DNA from: an uncultured Flavobacteriaceae bacterium
GTDB lineage: Bacteria > Bacteroidota > Bacteroidia > Flavobacteriales > Flavobacteriaceae
Length of the DNA stretch: 64,000 bases
Assembly: GCA_938017825.1 (NCBI GenBank)
Contig: CALIJE010000020.1
Span: 29,369 to 93,368 of the forward strand
Direction of reading: 5' to 3'
A program made the translations under genes and the position numbers. Positions 50,132-57,843 of the stretch are shown in pieces (positions within the stretch are counted from its first letter, which is position 1; the number at the start of each line of letters is the position of its first letter). Below the pieces are notes generated by a model, which saw only the letters and a program-made list of their open reading frames with translations, searched no databases and was not told the DNA's origin.

Positions 50132-50536
50132 ATGAAAACATTACTTTTTACCTATTTGGCCTTAGTTTTCGCTAGCGTACTTTTTCACGACCAGGAACCA
50201 ACACTTGAGGAAAGCATGCAACGCGGTAGTGAAATATATGCAGACTTTTGCATTGCCTGCCATTTGGAGAAGGGCGAAGGTGTCGCGGGTGCGTTTCCCC
50301 CTTTGGCCAATTCTGACTACCTAATTAAAAATCGGGAAGGCAGTATTCGAGGCGTAAAATACGGACAAACAGGAGAGCTGATCGTTAACGGTGAAACCTA
50401 TAATGGGGTTATGGCGCCTATGGGGCTAGATGACGAGGAGATAGCAGATGTCATGAACTATGTTATGAACTCTTTCGGAAACAGTTCCAGTGCCATGGTC
50501 ACGGTTGAAGAGGTCAGTGCAATTACCAAAAACTAA
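50132..50536 (+). CDS. Monohaem c-type cytochrome
   Basis: A 134-aa exported cytochrome c. After a short signal segment (LLFTYLALVFASVLF), the haem motif FCIACHLEKGEG appears near residues 45-56 and the axial Met is likely in YNGVMAPMGLDD near 91-102. GVAGAFPPLANSDYL and the C-terminal helix IADVMNYVMNSF are typical of class I cytochromes. It follows a PQQ-dependent dehydrogenase gene on the same strand, and similar pairs in Bacteroidota pass electrons from sugars to the respiratory chain. The tail-to-tail gap to murQ is 8 bases. Confidence 0.9.
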   Translation: MKTLLFTYLALVFASVLFHDQEPTLEESMQRGSEIYADFCIACHLEKGEGVAGAFPPLANSDYLIKNREGSIRGVKYGQTGELIVNGETYNGVMAPMGLDDEEIADVMNYVMNSFGNSSSAMVTVEEVSAITKN

Positions 50537-50544
50537 TGGTATCA

Positions 50545-51354
50545 CTATTTTTCGGCGTCTAGGGCTTTTTTGACAGAGCCATACTTCTTAAGAAGAGCCT
50601 CGGCCTTTGCATAATCAACTCCCAGACCTTCCATTATATACCGAGTGCCTCGATCAACTAACTTCGTATTGGTCATTTGCATATTCACCATCTTATTGCC
50701 CTTTACCCTACCAATGCGAATCATCAACGCTGTTGAAATCATATTCAAAGCCAATTTTTGGGAGGTACCACTTTTCATGCGGGTACTTCCGGTCACGAAT
50801 TCAGGTCCAACATTTATTTCAATGGGAATTTCCGCTATGAGGGCTAATGGGGATCCAGGATTGTTGGTGATTCCTGCGGTGAGCAGACCACTTTTCTTTG
50901 CTGCCTCAATACCACCCAAGACATACGGCGTAGTGCCCGATGCGGCGATTCCGACCACTACATCATTAGCGTTTATTTCATGTTTTAATAAATCAGGCCA
51001 AGCTTGATTGGTATCGTCCTCGGCATTTTCAACGGCCTTTCGAATGGCCCTATCCCCTCCGGCAATCAAACCCACTACCCTTTCATGTGGCATTCCGAAG
51101 GTAGGTGGTATCTCTGAGGCATCTAAAATTCCCAGACGACCACTGGTACCGGCACCGATGTAAAATAGGCGTCCACCTCTTGAGAAACGGTCCGCCAAGC
51201 CATCCACAAGTTGGGTGATTTGAGGGATTACCTTTGCAACCGCATCAGCTACTTTTTGGTCCTCCTCGTTCATCTTACGAAGAATAGACTTTGTATCTAA
51301 CTGTTCTAAATTGTCGTGATTTGAAGGCGCCTCGGTAATCTTGATGTACTTCAT
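50545..51354 (-). CDS. murQ: N-acetylmuramic acid 6-phosphate etherase
   Basis: A 269-aa SIS-domain enzyme that splits the D-lactyl ether of MurNAc-6-phosphate to give GlcNAc-6-phosphate and D-lactate. GAGTSGRLGILDASEIPPTF near residues 68-87 is the family signature, with catalytic Glu81; the AVENAEDD segment near 107-114 matches the second active-site region. The chain is a little shorter than the usual 295-305 residues because the C-terminal helical domain is short (LLKKYGSVKKALDAE), as in many Bacteroidota. It lies downstream of the DeoR-type regulator gene, so both probably respond to the same operator set. It completes the anhydro-MurNAc route begun by AnmK at 57844-58920. Confidence 0.95.
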   Translation of the reverse strand: MKYIKITEAPSNHDNLEQLDTKSILRKMNEEDQKVADAVAKVIPQITQLVDGLADRFSRGGRLFYIGAGTSGRLGILDASEIPPTFGMPHERVVGLIAGGDRAIRKAVENAEDDTNQAWPDLLKHEINANDVVVGIAASGTTPYVLGGIEAAKKSGLLTAGITNNPGSPLALIAEIPIEINVGPEFVTGSTRMKSGTSQKLALNMISTALMIRIGRVKGNKMVNMQMTNTKLVDRGTRYIMEGLGVDYAKAEALLKKYGSVKKALDAEK

Positions 51355-51379
51355 GTAATAATCGGTTTATACTATAGAC

Positions 51380-52135
51380 TTACAGGAGACGAATATCGTG
51401 GTTTCGAAAGAGATTCAAAAGATTATTATCAGGTTCTAATTCGGTAATCATGGTGTTTATAGCATTAATATCACAAGTCTTGTATCGGTGCTGGGAGTTT
51501 AATTTTTCAGAGATCGATAGCAAAACTGTTTTTTTAGCGGCTTTTATGACGGCTTTCTTAACCTGCACGATGTCCCAATCAAATTCGGTTAGCCCATGCA
51601 ACGCATCTACATATCCTGTACCTATAAAACCATAATCAACGCGTATGCCGGAAAGGTTATGTATGGCATTGGCCCCAATGGCAATTTGTGCCTCCCTGGC
51701 AATCTCCCCACCAATAAAAATCACTTTTACATTTGGTTTGTTCAGCAACTCCATCGCTACAGGAATACTCAAGGTAAAACAGGTAAGTTCAATATCCAAC
51801 GGAATCAAACAAGCCATTTCGAGGCAGGTGGTTCCCCCATCAATAAAAATCACCGCCCCATCATTTAGAATACCAAGAGCCTTTCTTGCAATTTTTCGCT
51901 TTTCATCAAGCGCATAAATATTACTATTTCTAGTTGTATTGGATGTAAATCCCAACGATACTGCTCCGCCATGTACTTTTCGAAGCTTATGTTCAGCATC
52001 CAACTCCTTTACATCCCTGCGCACAGTATCAATCGAAACCCCAAATGCTTCAGCAATATCGGTCAATAGAATACGATTGTGCAATGCGACCTCCGTAAGT
52101 ATTTTATGTTGACGTTCTTCTTTGAGCATGATCAT
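51380..52135 (-). CDS. DeoR/GlpR-family transcriptional repressor of murein-recycling genes
   Basis: A 251-aa DNA-binding regulator. The N-terminal winged helix spans residues about 5-55 (LLTDIAEAFGVSIDTVRRDV, then LRKVHGGAV). The C-terminal DeoRC domain has the phosphate-ring motif IDGGTTCLEMACLIP near 95-109, IFIGGEIAREAQIAIG and YGFIGTGYVDALHGLTEFD. This family responds to phosphosugars, and here MurNAc-6-P, GlcNAc-6-P or GlcN-6-P would be fitting signals. The gene is divergent from the nagB fusion, and the gap contains three copies of a 10-base word at both promoters. Two ATG codons (52133-52135 and 52127-52129) are possible starts. Confidence 0.88.
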   Translation of the reverse strand: MIMLKEERQHKILTEVALHNRILLTDIAEAFGVSIDTVRRDVKELDAEHKLRKVHGGAVSLGFTSNTTRNSNIYALDEKRKIARKALGILNDGAVIFIDGGTTCLEMACLIPLDIELTCFTLSIPVAMELLNKPNVKVIFIGGEIAREAQIAIGANAIHNLSGIRVDYGFIGTGYVDALHGLTEFDWDIVQVKKAVIKAAKKTVLLSISEKLNSQHRYKTCDINAINTMITELEPDNNLLNLFRNHDIRLL

Positions 52136-52145
52136 GATTTATAAA

Positions 52146-52153
52146 CAAATATA
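52146..52153 (-). promoter_or_regulatory. -7 promoter element of the regulator-murQ transcript
   Basis: On the minus strand this reads TATATTTG, a full match to TAnnTTTG, 11 bases before the regulator's first ATG. The start point would fall very near the ATG, so the leader is short or absent. The predicted -33 zone falls on the first operator copy at 52169-52180. Confidence 0.55.
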
Positions 52154-52168
52154 TAAAATTATAACTAA

Positions 52169-52190
52169 ATGCTGTTTTATGCTGTTTTAA
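52169..52190. promoter_or_regulatory. Two tandem operator half-sites (ATGCTGTTTT) by the regulator promoter
   Basis: ATGCTGTTTTAT (52169-52180) and ATGCTGTTTTAA (52179-52190) are the same 10-base word repeated head to tail with a 10-base period, about one DNA turn. Read toward the regulator gene both say AAAACAGCAT. They overlap the expected -33 region of the regulator promoter. A third, inverted copy is at 52237-52246. Confidence 0.6.
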
Positions 52191-52236
52191 TCAATATTAT
52201 CTACAAAAATGCAATCTATTGCACTTTTAAAATTAA

Positions 52237-52246
52237 AAAACAGCAT
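52237..52246. promoter_or_regulatory. Inverted operator copy over the nagB promoter
   Basis: AAAACAGCAT is the reverse complement of ATGCTGTTTT and lies within a longer match, TTAAAAAACAGCATAAA. It sits about 20-30 bases upstream of the -7 element at 52264-52271, where a repressor would block the nagB promoter. Read in the direction of its own gene it has the same orientation as the two other copies have for theirs. Confidence 0.6.
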
Positions 52247-52263
52247 AAACTCGAAAATTATTC

Positions 52264-52271
52264 TATATTTG
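52264..52271 (+). promoter_or_regulatory. -7 promoter element of the nagB-anmK transcript
   Basis: TATATTTG is a full match to TAnnTTTG, 33 bases before the chosen ATG at 52305. No TTG sits at -33; instead that zone holds the inverted operator copy. Confidence 0.6.
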
Positions 52272-52304
52272 CAGTCTAAAGTTCTAATCAAAATATCAAA
52301 GATT

Positions 52305-54248
52305 ATGGCCGCTACGACATCCCACCGCCCAATTATGTTTCATCCCGTTGATGAAGAATCCAGAAAATTCGAAAAAATTCAGACCAACATTTATGAAAGC
52401 GCACATGAAGCTTCATTCTATGTCGCCAACGAAATTGCGGACTTGATACGGCAAAGGCAGAAGCAGGGGAAAAATGCGGTTTTGGGTCTTGCTACAGGCT
52501 CCACCCCGACTAAAGTATATGACTTTTTAGTGAAATTTCATCGGGAAGAGGGACTCAGTTTCAAAAATGTAATTACGTTCAACCTAGATGAATATTTTCC
52601 GATTGAACCAGATTCGATCCACAGTTATGTTCGGTTTATGAACGTACATCTTTTTGATCATATCGATATCGAGAAAAAAAATGTACACATTCCCGATGGC
52701 ACCCTTGAAAAAGAGGACGTCAGAGAGTTCTGCCAGGCCTATGAGAGCAAAATTGAGTCTGCCGGAGGAATCGATATTCAAGTCTTGGGCATTGGTCGCA
52801 CGGGCCATATCGGTTTTAACGAGCCGGGCTCGTCCCTTACGAGTAAAACTAGAATGGTACGTTTAGACAGGGTTACCCGCTTGGATGCTGCCAGCGACTT
52901 CTTTGGTTTAGAAAATGTACCTTCTAAAGCAATTACAATGGGGGTTGGCACCATAATGTCTGCAAAACGCATTATTCTAATGGCATGGGGCGAAGGCAAA
53001 GCGGACATCATAAAACAAGCGGTCGAGGGTAAAGTCAAAGAATCCGTACCAGCTACTTTTCTGCAGCATCATGCCAATTGTGATTTTATAATCGATCAAG
53101 CAGCAGCATCCTCCCTAACACGGGTCTTTACCCCCTGGCTAACCAGTGAATGCGACTGGACGGACAACCTCATTAAGAAGGCAACCATTTGGCTTTCGGA
53201 AAAATTAAACAAAGCCATATTGAAGCTGACCAATGAAGATTATAACGAATATGGCATGGGAAGCCTAATAGCCGAAATAGGCTCGGCAGAGCACATCAAT
53301 TTGAAAGTGTTCAATCAATTGCAACGCACCATAACCGGGTGGCCGGGAGGCAAACCCAATGCCGATGACTCCAATCGTCCTGAAAGGCAATCCCCCTACC
53401 CTAAAACATCCTTGATTTTTAGTCCGCACCCCGATGATGATGTCATTTCAATGGGCGGTACCTTGCTTCGACTGGTCGACCAAGGACATGATGTTCATGT
53501 GGCCTACCAAACCTCAGGAAATATTGCGGTTTTCGATGACGAGGTAATTCGTTTTATGGATTTTGCTACCGATATTCAGAAAGACGATACTGAGCTGCAA
53601 GAGCAATTTAAAGCAGTACGAAAATTTTTAAGTGAAAAATTACCTGGGCAGGTAGATAGTGCTGAAATTCAGCGATTTAAAGGCTTGATAAGAAAAGGCG
53701 AGGCACTAGCCGCCTGCCGCTATTGTGGTGTTCACGAAGAGAATGCCCATTTTCAGAACCTGCCATTTTACGAAACTGGCACGGTAAAGAAAAAACCTCA
53801 TTCTAAAATCGATGTTCAACTCACCTACGATCTACTTGACCGAATTCGGCCTCACCAGATTTTCGCCGCTGGAGACCTTTCTGATCCACATGGCACACAC
53901 AGGGTCTGTCTACAGGTAATTTATGAGGCCATCGATTTATTGATCAAAGATGGTTCGGACTGGATAAAGGATTGCTATCTCTGGCTATACCGTGGAGCTT
54001 GGCAAGAATGGGATATTGCTGATATGGAAATGACCGTACCCATAGGCCCTAAAGATATGGCACGTAAAAAAAACGCCATTTTCAAACATCAATCACAAAA
54101 AGATGCTGCCATGTTCCCCGGTAATGATGAGCGCGAATTTTGGCAACGTGCAGAACAACGAAATACTGAAACTGCCCGGAAGTTCAATGCATTAGGCATG
54201 GCCGAATATGAAGCTATGGAGGGTTTTGTACGCTACAAATTCAATTAA
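52305..54248 (+). CDS. nagB: Glucosamine-6-phosphate deaminase (NagB) fused to a PIG-L-type deacetylase domain
   Basis: A 647-aa two-domain enzyme. The frame is open from 52209, but the ATG at 52305 (MAATTSHRP) follows the promoter and gives the usual N-terminus. The first 290 residues are NagB, which turns GlcN-6-P into fructose-6-P and ammonia: FNLDEYFP (Asp95) and GRTGHIGFNEPGSS with His168 and Glu173. The position of E. coli Asp141 is Thr166 here. After a linker, residues about 370-600 form a PIG-L/LmbE domain with SPHPDDDVISMGG (His375, Asp377-379) and DPHGTHR (His529, His532), the zinc-site type of N-acetyl-glucosaminyl deacetylases. A CRYC pair lies in an insert between them. Long NagB proteins like this are known in Bacteroidota. 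It may also carry the deacetylation that NagA does elsewhere. Confidence 0.9.
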   Translation: MAATTSHRPIMFHPVDEESRKFEKIQTNIYESAHEASFYVANEIADLIRQRQKQGKNAVLGLATGSTPTKVYDFLVKFHREEGLSFKNVITFNLDEYFPIEPDSIHSYVRFMNVHLFDHIDIEKKNVHIPDGTLEKEDVREFCQAYESKIESAGGIDIQVLGIGRTGHIGFNEPGSSLTSKTRMVRLDRVTRLDAASDFFGLENVPSKAITMGVGTIMSAKRIILMAWGEGKADIIKQAVEGKVKESVPATFLQHHANCDFIIDQAAASSLTRVFTPWLTSECDWTDNLIKKATIWLSEKLNKAILKLTNEDYNEYGMGSLIAEIGSAEHINLKVFNQLQRTITGWPGGKPNADDSNRPERQSPYPKTSLIFSPHPDDDVISMGGTLLRLVDQGHDVHVAYQTSGNIAVFDDEVIRFMDFATDIQKDDTELQEQFKAVRKFLSEKLPGQVDSAEIQRFKGLIRKGEALAACRYCGVHEENAHFQNLPFYETGTVKKKPHSKIDVQLTYDLLDRIRPHQIFAAGDLSDPHGTHRVCLQVIYEAIDLLIKDGSDWIKDCYLWLYRGAWQEWDIADMEMTVPIGPKDMARKKNAIFKHQSQKDAAMFPGNDEREFWQRAEQRNTETARKFNALGMAEYEAMEGFVRYKFN

Positions 54249-54333
54249 TCGCAATACCGCTATCTTTGTGCTAGAGGGCTTATATGATGCGTAATCCCGA
54301 TTCTAATATTGACCCATAACTACGCCACCAATA

Positions 54334-55605
54334 ATGGTAAAAAAAGATAAAGGAGCATGGGCCTGGGTGCCCGTTCTATATTTTACCCAGGGTTTACCGT
54401 ATGTGCTCGTAGTCACTGTTTCAGTGATTATGTACAAGCAACTTGGCGTAAGCAACGAAGATATTGGCCTATATACCAGCCTATTGTATCTGCCATGGGT
54501 ATTGAAACCGCTATGGAGTCCGTTCGTGGATCTAAAAAGCACCAAACGAAAATGGTTTCTGAGTATGCAACTGCTCATTGCAATTGCGCTTTTGGGCGTT
54601 GCGCTTACCATACCCACCAACATGTTCTTTGTGTCGACTATGGCCTGTTTTTGGATGGCGGCCTTCGCATCGGCGACTAATGACATTGCCTCAGACGGCT
54701 ATTATATGTTAGGCCTTACTGAAAAAAGACAGTCCTTTTTTGTGGGTATGCGCAGTACGTTCTATCGCTTGGCAATGGTTACTGGGGAAGGTCTTATCGT
54801 GGTATTGGCAGGATATCTGGAGAATAAATATGGTGATAATTCTCAAGCTTGGAGTACCACAATGACCGCTGCAGCTTTTCTAATGTTGATCATGACGGTT
54901 GCCAACTTTTTCGTTACACCCAAATATGAATCTTCAAGTGCAATAGCCACAGAAAAACCAAAGGGTTTTCTCGAAGTTTTTGCTTCATTTTTTCAAAAAC
55001 CTGGAATCGGAATTGCCCTTGCTTTCATTCTGACGTTTAGATTAGGGGAGTCGCAACTGGTCAAAATGGCCGCACCATTTTTACTAGATACCGCAGATAA
55101 AGGTGGCTTGGGCTATTCTACAGAACAACTTGGAACAATTTTTGGCACCGCAGGGGTCATCTTTTTATCTATTGGGGGAATTCTTGGAGGTATTCTGATT
55201 TCAAGGGACGGCCTCAAAAAATGGATGCTTCCTATGGTTTTGTCATTGAACGTACCGAATATTCTTTATGCGCTTCTAGCAGTAACACAAACCACCAACA
55301 TATTTGCCGTAACCGCTACAGTAGTATTGGAAAAATTCGGATATGGATTCGGTTTTGCCGCCTTTCTAATGTATCTGATCCATATTGCTGACGGTAAAGC
55401 GAAAACTTCTCATTATGCCATAGCTACCGGTTTTATGGCGCTCGGAATGATGATTCCAGGGATGATCAGTGGTTTTATGCAAAAATGGCTCGGCTATGAT
55501 GGTTTTTTCATCTGGGTGGTTATAGCGGCACTCCCGGCCTTACTATTATTGAAATTTATAGAATACCCGGCCGATTTTGGGAAGAAAACCACTAATGAAG
55601 ACTAG
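54334..55605 (+). CDS. AmpG-like MFS permease (muropeptide importer candidate)
   Basis: A 423-aa inner-membrane protein with about 12 helices. The N-terminal part is AmpG-like: VPVLYFTQGLPYVLVVTVS, LLYLPWVLKPLWSPFVD, and ATNDIASDGYYMLGL. AmpG carries GlcNAc-anhydroMurNAc peptides from periplasm to cytoplasm in Gram-negative bacteria. The gene follows nagB by 85 bases and overlaps the start of nagZ by 11 bases, so it is in the recycling operon. Sugar or other substrates transported by related MFS proteins cannot be excluded, but the operon makes muropeptides the best guess. Confidence 0.82.
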   Translation: MVKKDKGAWAWVPVLYFTQGLPYVLVVTVSVIMYKQLGVSNEDIGLYTSLLYLPWVLKPLWSPFVDLKSTKRKWFLSMQLLIAIALLGVALTIPTNMFFVSTMACFWMAAFASATNDIASDGYYMLGLTEKRQSFFVGMRSTFYRLAMVTGEGLIVVLAGYLENKYGDNSQAWSTTMTAAAFLMLIMTVANFFVTPKYESSSAIATEKPKGFLEVFASFFQKPGIGIALAFILTFRLGESQLVKMAAPFLLDTADKGGLGYSTEQLGTIFGTAGVIFLSIGGILGGILISRDGLKKWMLPMVLSLNVPNILYALLAVTQTTNIFAVTATVVLEKFGYGFGFAAFLMYLIHIADGKAKTSHYAIATGFMALGMMIPGMISGFMQKWLGYDGFFIWVVIAALPALLLLKFIEYPADFGKKTTNED

Positions 55606-57166
55606 TCTTTTAACATATCAAGAATCCACAGAGGCACTTTCGTTAAAGGAAAAGATCGGGCAGTTTTTTATGCCAGCGGCTTTTATAAACGACTCTGAAG
55701 ATGAAATCGAACAGTTAGAACAACTTATCAGGGATCAAGGCGTTGGCGGTCTGTGCTTCTTTCATAGCAGGGCAAGTGCCGCTACTAATTTTGAGGGAAA
55801 GAAGAAGGTGTTGTACAATGAACACAGTTTTATAACACTTCAAAAACTCATAAAGCGGTATCAGAGTGTTTCCAAAAATCCCCTGCTCATAGCGATAGAT
55901 GCAGAATGGGGCTTGGCAATGCGTGTTGAAAATTCGCCCCAATATCCTTACGCAATTACCTTGGGAGCCATTCAAGCAAACAACGAACTAATTTTCAAGG
56001 TAGGCAAAAACATTGCTCGAGACTGCAAAATGGTCGGCGTTCATTGGAATCTGGCCCCTTGTATAGATTTGAATAACAACCCCTACAATCCGGTTATTGG
56101 GTATCGTTCTTTTGGAGAGGACAAGAATAAAGTAGTTGAAAAGGCACTGGCCTTTGTTAAAGGCACTCAAAGCGAAGGAATCTTAACAAGTATCAAGCAC
56201 TTTCCCGGTCATGGTGATACGGCTACGGATTCTCATTTAGGTCTCCCATTAATTGATAAGTCCAAGGAAGAATTGGTTTCGAACGAGTTGTATCCCTTTC
56301 AAAAACTGATACATGAGGGTATAGATTCTGTAATGGTCGGGCATTTATCGGTCCCGTCTTTGGCCAGAGGCAAGACCAATTCCTCGAGCATATCAAAAGA
56401 AATCATTAAAGACCTTTTACGAAGTAAAATGGGATACGATGGTGTCGTAATATCCGATGCCTTGAATATGCATGCGGTATCTAAAAATTTTAAGATCAAG
56501 GGCGAATTGGAATGGCTTGCTTTCGATGCTGGTAATGATGTACTCTGCTTTGCGGAGCATGTTCCTGAAGCGGTTGAAATGATTTTAAATAGAGCCTCCG
56601 CGGCTCAAATAGAGGAGAGTTTTCAACGAATCTGGAAATTAAAGGAGAAAGCGCTATTGGCCAGCCGAACAGACGTGATAACGAATGGAAGACCTGAAGA
56701 AGACCATGCTTTAAATAGAAATTTGGCCGAAAAAAGTCTAAGCCTTTTCAAGGGGACTGAAGCCGACATCAAGGCTTTTCGAGAAACCGATTATCGTACC
56801 TTGACCCTTAAGCGAGTCCAGACGCCTAGCGAGAATGCTGATATTCTATTGGAGTTGGAAAAAATGAAATCAGCGGTTGGCCAGGCAACCAACATTCTCA
56901 TACAGCTTACGCCACCCCAAATAAAACCGACCAACCGCTTTGGATTGCTAGAAGAGGAGATTCAGTTCATCAACAGCCTACTACAAACTAAAAATGTGAT
57001 TTTGTACCTTTTTGGAAATCCGTATACGCTAAACCATCTGAACATCGATGAAGCGAAGGTCGTAGTGATCGCATATCAGAACTTTAAAGAGTTCGAAGCG
57101 GTTGCGGCAGCGCATTTTTTAGGCCAAATCAAGGCCAAGGGAAGTCTACCGGTCAGCTTTACCTAA
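55595..57166 (+). CDS. nagZ: Cytosolic GH3 beta-N-acetylglucosaminidase (NagZ)
   Basis: A 523-aa enzyme that removes GlcNAc from GlcNAc-anhydroMurNAc peptides. The frame is open to a TTG at 55577, but the ATG at 55595 is preferred; its first 11 bases overlap the end of the permease gene, a mark of translational coupling. There is no signal peptide. The motif KHFPGHGDTATDSH runs from Lys201 through the Asp212/His214 dyad, and SDALNM holds the likely nucleophile Asp288. A C-terminal region of about 150 residues continues the alpha/beta part of GH3 enzymes and makes it longer than E. coli NagZ (341 aa). Its secreted relative with a serine-hydrolase domain is at 4299-7211. Confidence 0.92.
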   Translation: MKTSLLTYQESTEALSLKEKIGQFFMPAAFINDSEDEIEQLEQLIRDQGVGGLCFFHSRASAATNFEGKKKVLYNEHSFITLQKLIKRYQSVSKNPLLIAIDAEWGLAMRVENSPQYPYAITLGAIQANNELIFKVGKNIARDCKMVGVHWNLAPCIDLNNNPYNPVIGYRSFGEDKNKVVEKALAFVKGTQSEGILTSIKHFPGHGDTATDSHLGLPLIDKSKEELVSNELYPFQKLIHEGIDSVMVGHLSVPSLARGKTNSSSISKEIIKDLLRSKMGYDGVVISDALNMHAVSKNFKIKGELEWLAFDAGNDVLCFAEHVPEAVEMILNRASAAQIEESFQRIWKLKEKALLASRTDVITNGRPEEDHALNRNLAEKSLSLFKGTEADIKAFRETDYRTLTLKRVQTPSENADILLELEKMKSAVGQATNILIQLTPPQIKPTNRFGLLEEEIQFINSLLQTKNVILYLFGNPYTLNHLNIDEAKVVVIAYQNFKEFEAVAAAHFLGQIKAKGSLPVSFT

Positions 57167-57177
57167 TTGTACAATCA

Positions 57178-57837
57178 ATGGAAAAAGAAGTTTTAGCATC
57201 TTGGGACGAGAATGCGGATGAATGGATCAAAGTTCTGGAATCGCAAAAAATTCAGTCCAGGGCATTTACCAATAAGGCGATAATAAAGACTTTGAGCGCT
57301 TTACCAATTTCCAAAATTTTAGATTGCGGCTGTGGGGAAGGTTGGCTGACTAGAAGTTTGAGTGCCTTGGGAAAAGACGTTGTGGGCATAGATGCTACTT
57401 CAAGGCTGATAAAAAAGGCTCGGCAATTAAGCGCCGACACTTTTTATGAATTATCATATGAGCAAATTATTGACGGTGAATCAATTCCTGAACACCCGTT
57501 CAATGCGATAGTTTTTAATTTTTGCTTGTATCAAAAAATCGGTTTGGAACAGCTTTTAAAAAAAATCAAAGGGGCGACGACTAAAAATGGATTTATCATC
57601 GTACAAACCATACATCCGCATTGGCTAAAAGGGCAAAATTTACCCTATAAGAGTCAATGGATAAAAGATTCTTGGCTCGGTCTACCTGGTAATTTTGTAA
57701 ATGGCCATTCGTGGTATGCCCGTACATTTGAAGATTGGATATCGGTTTTTAAAAACAGTGGTTTACGACTTCACACCATTAAAGAAGTTACGGATACTCA
57801 AAGTGAACCCATATCAGTTATTTTTGTTTTGAATTAA
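57178..57837 (+). CDS. Class I SAM-dependent methyltransferase of unknown target
   Basis: A 219-aa cytoplasmic methyltransferase 11 bases after nagZ and 6 bases before anmK, clearly inside the recycling operon. The SAM-binding motif is ILDCGCGEGWLTRSLSALG near residues 46-64, with the acidic residue of motif II in VVGIDATSRLI and motif IV-like FNAIVFNFCLYQ near 114-125. The C-terminal SWYARTFEDWISVFKNSGL is typical of small-molecule methyltransferases of the UbiE/Methyltransf_11 type. No substrate is evident. A role on a murein-derived intermediate or a recycled amino sugar would be new; it may instead be a passenger. Confidence 0.85.
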   Translation: MEKEVLASWDENADEWIKVLESQKIQSRAFTNKAIIKTLSALPISKILDCGCGEGWLTRSLSALGKDVVGIDATSRLIKKARQLSADTFYELSYEQIIDGESIPEHPFNAIVFNFCLYQKIGLEQLLKKIKGATTKNGFIIVQTIHPHWLKGQNLPYKSQWIKDSWLGLPGNFVNGHSWYARTFEDWISVFKNSGLRLHTIKEVTDTQSEPISVIFVLN

Positions 57838-57843
57838 CACGTT

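Noticed and set aside
52209..52304. Extended N-terminus of the NagB fusion
   Set aside because: This part contains the operator copy and the -7 element, and its translation is unlike NagB, so the ATG at 52305 is used.
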